Shown here one piece after another: positions 38,945 through 47,414 of a stretch of 64,000 nucleotides of DNA. This DNA is from Bacillus sp. AFS088145 (lineage in GTDB: Bacteria; Bacillota; Bacilli; Bacillales; Bacillaceae_G), in NCBI RefSeq assembly GCF_002564465.1, contig NZ_NUUX01000004.1, positions 49,974-113,973 of the forward strand. Direction: 5' to 3'. How positions within the stretch are numbered: position 1 is the first letter of the stretch; each line of letters begins with the position of its first letter. Both the position numbers and the translations under genes were made by a program. The notes below the pieces were generated by a model. The model saw nothing but the letters and a program-made list of their open reading frames with translations. It did no database searches and was not told the DNA's origin.

Positions 38945-40045
38945 TTAAATTTTTGTTATTAAAGTAAAGACAGATTCATACTTAGGAGTATATATTGAGC
39001 TTTCATAAAGTAAATTGTTTGTATCCGAGTTCTTTAACCATGTATTTGAAGGAACTAGACCTTCACTTAGCACTTGTTCATTACTATTTAATGTTAATAG
39101 TTCAAAAGCTTTACTGTTCTGATTCACTTCTTGATTTACTTCAATCATTATGTTTCCAGAAAGCACTTTATTAACTTTAAATTTACTTGAACTTACAACT
39201 GCAAATCGATTCTTATCATATTCTACTAGTCGATTACATAGCACATTTAAAGATACTTTATATTTATTTTTAGCTAATTCATCTAACTTTTTTAAGCTGA
39301 TATTTCCTGAAGAAAATTTTGATAAGTCTTTTTCTAATATTTCAGGTGGCGCAATTAAACTAGTTGCAAAGGCCATTGCTTCCATTTCTTCAACCTCTTC
39401 TGTTGAAAGAGTAGATTTCCCATCTTTTCGATAATAATAGGTTGGTTGAGTATGCCAAGGAATTAAATAGTGACCAATTAAATTAGCTATAGTTAATTTT
39501 ATCCTTGTCAAGTTATCTTGTATATCTTTTTGATTAAGTTCAAGTATAATTGTATTACTATTCTTTAATAAAAGTCCTTCAGCTTTACCTTCTAAGTTAC
39601 CCCATATAATAGATAAGTTTAGTTTTTTAGCAAGATCATAAATATCTACAGGGAATTGTTTATCTAAAATTACATTAAACACATGTTGTGCATATTGTTT
39701 TGGTTCCGCTGCAAAAATACCTAAAGTATTTTGATAACCTAAAGTCAAAAAAACATAATCTAGTATCTGATGTCTTTTTTCATGATTTAAACTAATAAAT
39801 ACTTTTTGAAGAACTTTACTCATTGGCTCATTGATTTGTTCTTCCGGTCCATTACCTGACACTAAGTAGTCAACAGTAACGTGTAAAGCATGGGAGAGTT
39901 TGACTAATGCATCATATGAAGGATTTCTAAGACCGGATTCATACTGACTAATAGCAGGTGCTCGTAATCCAGCCCTTTTAGCTAATTCGGTTTGATTTAG
40001 ATTTAACTCCTTCCTCTTTTTAATAATTCTCTCCATTATTGACAT
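38945..40045 (-). CDS. XRE-type regulator fused to a degenerate ImmA/IrrE-like domain
   Basis: The 366-residue protein has an N-terminal HTH_3 (KRKELNLNQTELAKRAGLRA, PAISQYESGLRNPSYDALVK). A C-terminal domain laid out like ImmA/IrrE metallopeptidases follows. The usual HExxH zinc motif is replaced by NLIGH in TIANLIGHYLIPWH, while the downstream EAMAFATSLIAPPEIL resembles the family. It is therefore probably a regulator with little or no protease activity. ATG 40045 is set by AGAGAGGA. It is divergent from the cas operon; two ATAACGA(T/G)TGTTAT palindromes lie between, overlapping a + strand promoter, so control of itself and perhaps of the cas genes is plausible. Confidence 0.8.
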   Translation of the reverse strand: MSIMERIIKKRKELNLNQTELAKRAGLRAPAISQYESGLRNPSYDALVKLSHALHVTVDYLVSGNGPEEQINEPMSKVLQKVFISLNHEKRHQILDYVFLTLGYQNTLGIFAAEPKQYAQHVFNVILDKQFPVDIYDLAKKLNLSIIWGNLEGKAEGLLLKNSNTIILELNQKDIQDNLTRIKLTIANLIGHYLIPWHTQPTYYYRKDGKSTLSTEEVEEMEAMAFATSLIAPPEILEKDLSKFSSGNISLKKLDELAKNKYKVSLNVLCNRLVEYDKNRFAVVSSSKFKVNKVLSGNIMIEVNQEVNQNSKAFELLTLNSNEQVLSEGLVPSNTWLKNSDTNNLLYESSIYTPKYESVFTLITKI

Positions 40046-40103
40046 TTGAATTATCCTCTCTTTTATAAAACTGTTATTTTTAAAATAACATATGTAATTT
40101 TGT

Positions 40104-40150
40104 ATTGACAAGAAATATAACGATTGTTATTCTGAATATAACGAGTGTTA
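40104..40150 (+). promoter_or_regulatory. Promoter with paired operators between the XRE gene and the cas operon
   Basis: TTGACA (40104-40109), 17-bp spacer and TATTCT (40127-40132) face the cas genes. The palindromes ATAACGATTGTTAT (40116-40129) and ATAACGAGTGTTAT (40137-40150) overlap it and are exactly 21 bp, two helical turns, apart. The complementary strand also offers TTGTCA for the XRE gene. Confidence 0.65.
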
Positions 40151-40276
40151 TTTTATTTGTAGTCAGTGTTATTTTTTATATCGTTATATTCTTAATTAAG
40201 AACAAAAACCAATTATATTTTGTAATGTTTTAGTGGTATGAATTTTTAGGCAAATTCGATAAGTGTAAAAAATTAG

Positions 40277-40392
40277 TATAATACCTAATTATTTAAGATC
40301 GATAAGAATGGAGAAAAAAATGGTATGTCAACCGAATGATGATGGGTACCAGCTTAGTCCAGTAACATTTGAAGTAATATATCAAAAAAATT
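40277..40392 (+). promoter_or_regulatory. Second -10 box and 24-codon leader frame before cas6
   Basis: TATAAT lies at 40277-40282. GGAG then ATG 40321 opens a 24-codon frame (MVCQPNDDGYQLSPVTFEVI, then YQKN) ending at about 40395. It may be a leader peptide or debris. Confidence 0.4.
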
Positions 40393-40480
40393 AAAGAAAA
40401 AAATTCCGAAAATTAGCATGATCAGTAACGAAAGCACTTGTCCGGTCTTGTTTAGCAAGTCGAATTTTTGGTGAAACAAA

Positions 40481-40561
40481 ACGTGTATAAAACTTACAGT
40501 AAAGACGAAAAGGTCTTATCATGGATGGCGGTAATAGACTTACCGTTAAGATTTGAAGAAT
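40481..40561 (+). promoter_or_regulatory. Two degenerate CRISPR-repeat-like sequences upstream of cas6
   Basis: CTTACAGTAAAGACGAAAAG at 40493-40512 matches the 3' two thirds of the array repeat at 17 of 20 bases, and 18 of 20 against the array variant at 50362. A weaker second copy, CTTACCGTTAAGATTTGAAG, lies at 40539-40558. The pair would enclose a short pseudo-spacer. The layout resembles crRNA-like regulatory RNAs (CreA/CreR) known near type I cas operons. No transcription evidence is available. Confidence 0.5.
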
Positions 40562-40576
40562 GGAGGAGAACTGAAC

Positions 40577-41263
40577 ATGTTTCGACTATTTGTATCCGTT
40601 TCACCAAAGAGACCGATTACGCGAAAAGAATCGTATGAAGTAACAGCGATTTTAATTCGAAAGTTTATCGATCTTCATAATGGTGACATGAAAAAAGCGC
40701 ACTACCAAAAAACATTTTCGCATTACAGTTTTAGTAACTTGTATCCGATGGAAGGTAATTACGTTTACCAACAAGATCGGGCATACACATTTGAAATTCG
40801 CACCTTAAAACGAGAACTCTTGGACTTGCGTTCGTATGTTGGTTTAGAAACAGAAGATGTAGTGGTGACAAGCGTGAGTGCATCAAAAATACTCTATGGT
40901 TCAAAAGGGATGTTACAAAGTGAAACTCCCGTTTATGTCGCGAAAGAAAAACGAAAGAAAAAGTCAATCGAAGAATACATACGTGAAAATATTTTGTATC
41001 GATACGTCAAAAGCGGATGTAACTCTTGCGATGATCTAGATTGGCTTCGCGAGCACGTCATCAAAGAAATTCGGGTAAACGAAGATACAATCACCGTACC
41101 ATTTAAAACAAAACGTTTGAAAAATGGTGAAGCCTATCGGTACCACTGCACGAACATGACAATTGTATTCCAACATAATGACGTAGCAAAAGAAGTGGAA
41201 AAAATCGTGTACATATCTGGGCTAGGGCAGAACACGAGTAATGGGTTTGGTTTTATGAAATAG
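40577..41263 (+). CDS. cas6: CRISPR endoribonuclease Cas6
   Basis: The 228-residue RAMP protein cuts the array transcript within each repeat to release crRNAs. It has a RRM-like N-terminus (FRLFVSVSPKRPITRKESYE), then AYRYHCTNMTIVFQHND. The C-terminal Gly-rich RAMP loop is ISGLGQNTSNGFGFMK. An N-terminal His residue region (HYQKTFSHYSF) may hold the catalytic His. ATG 40577 has GGAGGAG upstream; the earlier TTG has none. It is the first gene of the operon and lies 16 bp before cas8b. The repeat hairpin CATCTT/AAGATG is the likely substrate. Confidence 0.9.
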   Translation: MFRLFVSVSPKRPITRKESYEVTAILIRKFIDLHNGDMKKAHYQKTFSHYSFSNLYPMEGNYVYQQDRAYTFEIRTLKRELLDLRSYVGLETEDVVVTSVSASKILYGSKGMLQSETPVYVAKEKRKKKSIEEYIRENILYRYVKSGCNSCDDLDWLREHVIKEIRVNEDTITVPFKTKRLKNGEAYRYHCTNMTIVFQHNDVAKEVEKIVYISGLGQNTSNGFGFMK

Positions 41264-41279
41264 AGGAGGAGGGGATGGA

Positions 41280-43133
41280 ATGTTCCTTAAGGGAATGGAG
41301 CTGCAAAAAGAAATTCCGTCTACAATAAATGGGCTCATCGGCTACATTGATAATTTTATGAAGGAAGACGAAAAGAAAGAGGAATTTTATAAGCGAAAAT
41401 TTACAACAAAAGGTTCGACCGAATTACGAGTGCTCGAGTTTATAAATTTGGAACCGATTACATTTCGGTTGATCACTTATAAATGGGATGAACTATCCAT
41501 CACATTACGAGTGAATAACGATCTCTTTCACCCTTTGTTTTTCGGAATGGGCATTTCCAATGGACAGTATCGTAAGTTGGTTGGTCCAGCGACTGGTCAT
41601 TTATACAAAAATTTGAATTCAGGCTCCTATTCTGATTACTACATTACGCGTAAATATACTAATAAAACGGGACCTAAAGATTTTCAAGATTTAGTCATAA
41701 ACGGTTCAAGACCACTTGAAGTAAACAGTGAGATCCAGAATGAGTCATTAAAGTTCCAAATTCTAATGGAGTTCTATCAAGTGGTATGTCAGGATTTGTC
41801 AGATGCGTTAGGCAATGAGCCGAGTGAATTAGGATATGAATATTTCATTAATTTTAATAGTTTGTTATCGCTTAGTTTGAAAGATAACGAAATAGAAGCA
41901 TTTTTAACGAAACTGTTTCACGAGACTGGTCTATCCATTCCGTTTAATTGGGAAGAAATTAAACAAAAGAAAACACTGAACGCTTTGGTCTACGCGGTGG
42001 AGAATGCTTTGTTTTTATGGGAAAAAGTCTTCAAACGACAAATACCAGAAACACCAAATTATTCGATTAACAAATTATTGACCGAAAGAGTTGAATTGAA
42101 TTTTGAAGTGCCGACACCAGAAAAACCATTGTTAAAAAATGCAAGATCACACTCGACGTCGAGTCAAGATGAATTTCCAACCGCAACATTTCTAGAGATG
42201 TTTTTAAATCGCACATTAGTGGCGATTGTAAATAAACAAGGTGATACCGATGAAAGTGGCTATCGTTTTTTAATCAAAGATGAAGTGGTTGAAATCGAAA
42301 GCCTAACAAAAGAAATGCAAATCGTTTGTGACAAAAATGGAAATTTTTCAATGCGAGAAATAGCAATCATCGACATTCGGGAAGAGAAGAAGATGAACCA
42401 ACGGATGCTCGTCAATTATGAAGGGTACTACCCGAAGGATCCTTATACTGGGAGATCTGACGAAATAACTGCTCTGTTTAGTAATAAGTTAAATCGAGTG
42501 CTGGACGCCTTTTGCATACGGCAACCAGATGAACGTTCAAGTATTCTTGAATACTATAAAAAGCGTTTGTATAAAAAAGCCGGGAAGAGATTGGAAGACG
42601 GCGTTTATCGCAATTTATCGCAACGAATCGCTGCTTATGCGGTCGAAAAGAAAGAGATTCCTCCGGTCAAACTTTTGCTTGATTTGTTATTTGTGCAAGA
42701 TACATTGTTAGGCACTCTACACTACAATCGAAAGGTCGTGAACGTATTGAATCAATCAGAAATGTTGAAAGAAAATTTGAATGAACCGATGACACCAGAA
42801 GAAACGCTTTATTATTTAGGGAAAATTGGAGGGATCGCTGCACGTTCGTCTCGAAACAAAGAAAGTTTGGTGAAGAAGTTGCTTCGTCAATCGACAGTTG
42901 ATGGCATCTTAGCAGTCATCAATCACCGAATTGAAAGTGGATACGACGATATTGAACAGGCAAATGTGGTTGGATTACTTAGTTTTTTAATGGATAAGCA
43001 AAGAGAAAATCTTGCTATTCGTGGACAATCAAAATTAACGAATTTTGAAAAGTATAGTTACATTGCTGGCGTGTTGAAAGAAGTGCGTACACCAAAAAAA
43101 GAAGCGGAGGAAATGAAAAATGATGCAAAATAA
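41280..43133 (+). CDS. cas8b: Type I-B Cascade large subunit Cas8b
   Basis: The 617-residue protein occupies the large-subunit position between cas6 and cas7 and has the low-similarity, helix-rich pattern of Cas8b/Csh1-type proteins. It should recognise the PAM and recruit Cas3. No zinc Cys cluster is visible. In type I-B systems the small subunit Cas11 is often made from an internal start in cas8b. Here Met at 42789 (MTPEETLYYLGKIGGIAARS) would give about 115 residues of the right helical type, though its ribosome site is weak. The end overlaps cas7 by 14 bp. Assignment rests on position and length more than on motifs. Confidence 0.8.
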   Translation: MFLKGMELQKEIPSTINGLIGYIDNFMKEDEKKEEFYKRKFTTKGSTELRVLEFINLEPITFRLITYKWDELSITLRVNNDLFHPLFFGMGISNGQYRKLVGPATGHLYKNLNSGSYSDYYITRKYTNKTGPKDFQDLVINGSRPLEVNSEIQNESLKFQILMEFYQVVCQDLSDALGNEPSELGYEYFINFNSLLSLSLKDNEIEAFLTKLFHETGLSIPFNWEEIKQKKTLNALVYAVENALFLWEKVFKRQIPETPNYSINKLLTERVELNFEVPTPEKPLLKNARSHSTSSQDEFPTATFLEMFLNRTLVAIVNKQGDTDESGYRFLIKDEVVEIESLTKEMQIVCDKNGNFSMREIAIIDIREEKKMNQRMLVNYEGYYPKDPYTGRSDEITALFSNKLNRVLDAFCIRQPDERSSILEYYKKRLYKKAGKRLEDGVYRNLSQRIAAYAVEKKEIPPVKLLLDLLFVQDTLLGTLHYNRKVVNVLNQSEMLKENLNEPMTPEETLYYLGKIGGIAARSSRNKESLVKKLLRQSTVDGILAVINHRIESGYDDIEQANVVGLLSFLMDKQRENLAIRGQSKLTNFEKYSYIAGVLKEVRTPKKEAEEMKNDAK

Positions 43134-44073
43134 AGTGTTTGGTTTAGCAGTTGTGGTTGCAAAAAATAGTTCGTGGAACAGTGATTTTGATCATTCGCCA
43201 AAACAATATGAAAACACCTTTTTTGCGAGTGATCGTGCACTAAAATATGCAGTACGAACAGTCTTTGAACAAAACGGAAAACCAGTCTTAATCAAAAAAT
43301 GGGTGAAAAATATTATCGGTGGTAAAAAAGTGGAAGATAACAGCTCATTTGAAGTCATGAATGCGAAAGAATTAAAAGGCTGGATGGAAAAAGAAATGGG
43401 CGGGCGTTTTCATGAAATCTTCTGGACTTTCGAAGATGTGCGTCACTTTGGGATGGTATATGACAATTTAAATTTACATGGTGTTTGCCAAATTTCACAA
43501 GGGATTGATGTGTACGGCCAAGGAACTGTATATAACGATGATGGTACTGGTCGCATGGTGTTTGAATCAAAAGCGAAGGCGGATAAAGAAACAAGAGGGA
43601 TGTATTCACGTGAATATGTGACAGAAGCCCATTATGCATATGATTTTTCGGTGAATCCACTAAATGTTCAGTTTTTACAAACGATTAAAGGGTATGAAGA
43701 ATGTGTCTACACTGAGAAAGATTACGAGGCATTTTTAGAAGGAATCGCAGTTGGACCTTCAACCGTTGCATCCACACAAAAATTAAATTGCGCAACTGAC
43801 TTTTTAGTCACGGTTGAAATGGTGGATGGTGAAAAAACATTACTATCCGACTTAAAGTCAAAAGTAGCGTTAAAACCAGAAAAAGTAGAAAACAAAGTGG
43901 TGTACGATGTATCGGAATTGATCAACTATTTGGAGACAAAAGAAGCGTTAGCAGGTCGTTCGATTTACAAGCAAATAACGATTTCGTACGATGCTTTTGG
44001 GATCATTTTACAAGGAGCGCAGTCGGATGTGTTAACTTCGATTGTAGTGAACGAAGCAGTTCAGGTGCTGTAA
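43120..44073 (+). CDS. cas7: Cascade backbone subunit Cas7
   Basis: The 317-residue RAMP protein polymerises along the crRNA spacer. The N-terminus VFGLAVVVAKNSSWNSDFDH and the region FGMVYDNLNLHGVCQISQGI (G-x-x-Q..Q..) follow Csh2/Cas7b patterns. HYAYDFSVNPLNV is typical of the middle part. The start overlaps the cas8b end and has GCGGAGGAAATG upstream. The cas5 start lies 1 bp after the stop, so translation is probably coupled. Confidence 0.9.
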   Translation: MMQNKVFGLAVVVAKNSSWNSDFDHSPKQYENTFFASDRALKYAVRTVFEQNGKPVLIKKWVKNIIGGKKVEDNSSFEVMNAKELKGWMEKEMGGRFHEIFWTFEDVRHFGMVYDNLNLHGVCQISQGIDVYGQGTVYNDDGTGRMVFESKAKADKETRGMYSREYVTEAHYAYDFSVNPLNVQFLQTIKGYEECVYTEKDYEAFLEGIAVGPSTVASTQKLNCATDFLVTVEMVDGEKTLLSDLKSKVALKPEKVENKVVYDVSELINYLETKEALAGRSIYKQITISYDAFGIILQGAQSDVLTSIVVNEAVQVL

Positions 44074-44074
44074 G

Positions 44075-44833
44075 ATGGATGCAATGAAGGGTTTCTCATT
44101 TGAATTAAGTGGTGATTTCGCGTTTTTTCAATGGGAAAAGACAAAGGGTGATAATCGATTCACGAATTTATTCGTATCAAAAACCGATATACTCGGTATT
44201 TTAGGAGCGACAATTGGTTTGAGTGGGTATGTAGTAGAAGGGATGCGAGCAAAACTCGGAGCCGAAAAACAACCTACTTTTTATGAAGAGTTGGGTGGGT
44301 TAAAGATCGCGTTAGTACCACTTGTAAAACCAAGCTTTTTCGAAGATCATCTGATCCACCGTCATATGATGACTGTAAATGCAAAAGGTGCATTACAAGC
44401 CGTAATTACAGGTTTGGTTCGTCCAAGATACCGAATCCATGTTGAGCAAGGAAGTGTGTCGGATGACGTTTTTGCCAAACTGTCGATGTATATCAAAAAC
44501 GGTTGGAGTGAGTATATCCCTTATCTTGGGAAAAATCAGTTTCCCGCAACCATCGAAAAATACACTGCGGAAACACTTGTGAAAATTGAAGAAGAAGAGA
44601 AGATTGTTTCATCTCTTTTCTTATATGAATTGTTACAAGAAGAACCTGATGTCGATCTCATTGATCTCCATGAGGAAGATGATGCGCATTATTATATCGA
44701 ATCGTTAAAATTTTATGAACCGATTGGAACAGCATCCATCAAAAACAAGTCGATGGTGTGGAGCTCATTTCCTGTCCGATTAACGGAATCTATCTATCAA
44801 ACAACAACGGGTGATGTAGTAGTTTACTCGTAA
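44075..44833 (+). CDS. cas5: Cascade subunit Cas5
   Basis: The 252-residue RAMP subunit caps the 5' handle of the crRNA. The N-terminus FSFELSGDFAFFQWEKTKGD followed by FVSKTDILGILGATIGLSGY is a clear Cas5h/Cas5b pattern (FRKP-like and G-rich helix). It lies directly after cas7 and before cas3. Confidence 0.9.
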   Translation: MDAMKGFSFELSGDFAFFQWEKTKGDNRFTNLFVSKTDILGILGATIGLSGYVVEGMRAKLGAEKQPTFYEELGGLKIALVPLVKPSFFEDHLIHRHMMTVNAKGALQAVITGLVRPRYRIHVEQGSVSDDVFAKLSMYIKNGWSEYIPYLGKNQFPATIEKYTAETLVKIEEEEKIVSSLFLYELLQEEPDVDLIDLHEEDDAHYYIESLKFYEPIGTASIKNKSMVWSSFPVRLTESIYQTTTGDVVVYS

Positions 44834-44847
44834 GAAAGGAGAATGAG

Positions 44848-47367
44848 GTGGAATGTTCTTATTGGAATAAACTTGCAAAGCCAGACCAAACGATTCGGGA
44901 GCATACAGATCGTTTGCATAGCATGCGTTCGTTCGTTATTGAGAACGAACGCATCATGTGTGTGATCGACCGATTCGTCGACTGTTTGCCGGATCAGTTT
45001 TTTCAATTAACGACGATTGAGGAACGAAAGCAGGAAGTCCTGGCATTCATCTGGGGAATGATTGAATATCATGACGCGGGGAAATGCAACCCAGCTTTTC
45101 AAGAGTACCTAAAGACAAAGAAAAATAATGGAGACACGCGTCACAGCGTGTTTTCATTTTACATTTGGTGTCTGGAAAAAGGGAAAGAGAAACCGATGCT
45201 GCAGGCGATCTGTTCGTATGGCATTATCGGTGGGCACCATGGGGAACTAAAAAACTTTCTTCTTAAATTTAGCGGTTCAAACGGAATTGAAAAAAACGTA
45301 TTAAAAGAAATACAAAGTATGGAAGTTGAATGGAAATTGATTTCAAAAGACGAACGGAAACGAATCGTTCGCCAGTTGACAAAGTTACTGAAATGGGAGA
45401 AAGAAACATCAAATGGTAACTTGCTAACGTTTTGCAAATTTGTATACAGCGTACTGGTTTTTTGCGACAGCATAGCATCTAGTCGTACGGAAACAACGCA
45501 GTTTGAGAAAATCGCAAACGAATTGTTGTTTCAAGACATTCGAACATCCGACTTTTCTGGGAAATTGTTGACGAATGACGTGATTCAAAAAACGAATGCG
45601 TCGGAACTTACGCATAAAAGTGCTTTTTCAACCGTAAAGACGATGGATGATGTTCGCATAATAAACAATAAAAAAGTGGTGCAAGCTTATGAACTAGGTA
45701 CGTTAATTTATTTAATCGAATCACCAGTAGGTGTCGGGAAAACGATGAGCTCACTATCTCTTGCTCAAAAAATTTGCGAATCGTCGAAAAAGCGAAAAAT
45801 TGTGAATGTGTTTCCGTTGAACTCTGTGCAAAGTCAATTTGTACATACGTTATTAGAAGAAGTGAAGGTTGGTAAACAATACGTCAATGTGATCAATTCA
45901 GAAATTCTTTTCACACCTGATTTAGGTCTTTCACAATTCGAAAGGCATGATGCATGGTTACAACATCGAAATTGTTTGTCTGAACCAATCATTATCACTA
46001 GCCATGTACGATTTTTCGAAACACTCACAGGGATGACACGAAGTGGTTCATTAGGGATATTAAGTTTAATCGATGCCGTGGTAATTATAGACGAGTTTCA
46101 AAACTATCCTTCTCATTATTGGTTAACCATCTGGGGTGAGTTGATCCGCTTTTCTGAACTATTTGGGACAGTTTTCATTTTCACGTCGGGTACCTTACCG
46201 ATTGAACACAACCAGTTAGAGAAATTATATGGACAACAAATCAAACGCATCTTCACGGAAGAAGAGCAAGAAGAGTTGTTTCAACATCCTGTAGTCAAAA
46301 GAAGGGTAGAATTTACGTATTCACCGGTTCCAGCATTGGTAACCGAAGAAATCTACGAGTATAAACCAGACGAATTAACCCGTTTAGCAGATGATTTGAG
46401 TAGCTTTATCGATGCAAATCACACGTTCAATCAGTGCAATCAATTTTTGATTTGTTCGAATTATGTTGAGCATACACGGTTGTTGTACGATAAATTGGTA
46501 GAGCTTTATGAACCAAAAGGGTTTAAAATATTCTATTTATGCGGTCGATTTAATGCGGAGTATAAAAAAAATCTTCGAAAACAAGTCAAAGCAATCAATG
46601 AGAATCGTTCGATAAAACTGATTCTAGTGACCACCAAAACAGTGGAATGTGGGATGGATTTTGATTTCCATGCAGCTGCAAAAGAGTTTGATCGATTTGA
46701 CGCTGTTGAACAACTTGGTGGCCGTGTCAATCGGCATGGGAAGCAAACCGATCCAGCACCGGTCTTTTTGTACCGAATAAAGCGTTGGTTAAACGAAGAC
46801 GAAAAATATTTTGAACTCCAACCAGACACCCTTTCGTTAGTGAATGAGAAACAATTTGTCACTTTAACAAGACGATTGTTCGAAAAGAATAAGATTGAAT
46901 ACGATCTGGAATCGGAACAGATGGTGGAGGAGTGTCATCTTCCGTTAACCTTTGGGACGTATCGAGAAAAAATGACGATTATTCCAGAAAATGACTATAT
47001 GCTTTCGTTTTATCTCGTTCTTGAACATCAAATAGATGATTTTGAAAGGTTGATTCGTTCGGTTGATGTTGCAGGAGATTATGCAACTACTGTATTCAAT
47101 CAAATGGCGTTAAGAGAAAAACTCGAACCATATAAAATGACGGTTCGAAAAAAATGGTTTGATATAGTATCTTCGGGTTATTTGGTGGAGCATAGAGGCG
47201 GAAAGGATGACTTTTTATGCTATTACACACCAACAGATGAAGAAGGTTTTTTTGCGGAATGTGCAGAGCGGTTTCGTTCGTTTGATCAAGAACAAAAACT
47301 GATTGAATCGTATCTTGAACGAACGTCTTTTCTAAAAAGTGAGCGAGAAACGTATGTTGTCTATTAA
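44848..47367 (+). CDS. cas3: CRISPR nuclease-helicase Cas3 (HD + SF2 helicase)
   Basis: The 839-residue protein carries an N-terminal HD nuclease with His19, HDAGK at 75-79 and GGHHGE at 129-133. An SF2 helicase follows with Walker A in ESPVGVGKTMSSL (about 290), DEFQ in VVIIDEFQNYP (about 414), FTSGTLP, and motif VI in EQLGGRVNRHGK (about 625). All key residues appear present, so target DNA degradation should be possible. This differs from CRISPR-guided transposons, which as a rule lack Cas3. The stop is only about 47 bp before the first array repeat; cas4, cas1 and cas2, which normally follow in I-B operons, are absent. Confidence 0.94.
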   Translation: MECSYWNKLAKPDQTIREHTDRLHSMRSFVIENERIMCVIDRFVDCLPDQFFQLTTIEERKQEVLAFIWGMIEYHDAGKCNPAFQEYLKTKKNNGDTRHSVFSFYIWCLEKGKEKPMLQAICSYGIIGGHHGELKNFLLKFSGSNGIEKNVLKEIQSMEVEWKLISKDERKRIVRQLTKLLKWEKETSNGNLLTFCKFVYSVLVFCDSIASSRTETTQFEKIANELLFQDIRTSDFSGKLLTNDVIQKTNASELTHKSAFSTVKTMDDVRIINNKKVVQAYELGTLIYLIESPVGVGKTMSSLSLAQKICESSKKRKIVNVFPLNSVQSQFVHTLLEEVKVGKQYVNVINSEILFTPDLGLSQFERHDAWLQHRNCLSEPIIITSHVRFFETLTGMTRSGSLGILSLIDAVVIIDEFQNYPSHYWLTIWGELIRFSELFGTVFIFTSGTLPIEHNQLEKLYGQQIKRIFTEEEQEELFQHPVVKRRVEFTYSPVPALVTEEIYEYKPDELTRLADDLSSFIDANHTFNQCNQFLICSNYVEHTRLLYDKLVELYEPKGFKIFYLCGRFNAEYKKNLRKQVKAINENRSIKLILVTTKTVECGMDFDFHAAAKEFDRFDAVEQLGGRVNRHGKQTDPAPVFLYRIKRWLNEDEKYFELQPDTLSLVNEKQFVTLTRRLFEKNKIEYDLESEQMVEECHLPLTFGTYREKMTIIPENDYMLSFYLVLEHQIDDFERLIRSVDVAGDYATTVFNQMALREKLEPYKMTVRKKWFDIVSSGYLVEHRGGKDDFLCYYTPTDEEGFFAECAERFRSFDQEQKLIESYLERTSFLKSERETYVVY

Positions 47368-47414
47368 ATAAGAGCTTAAAAAATATTTCTGTTTAATGAT
47401 TGGTTTTCCAACAA

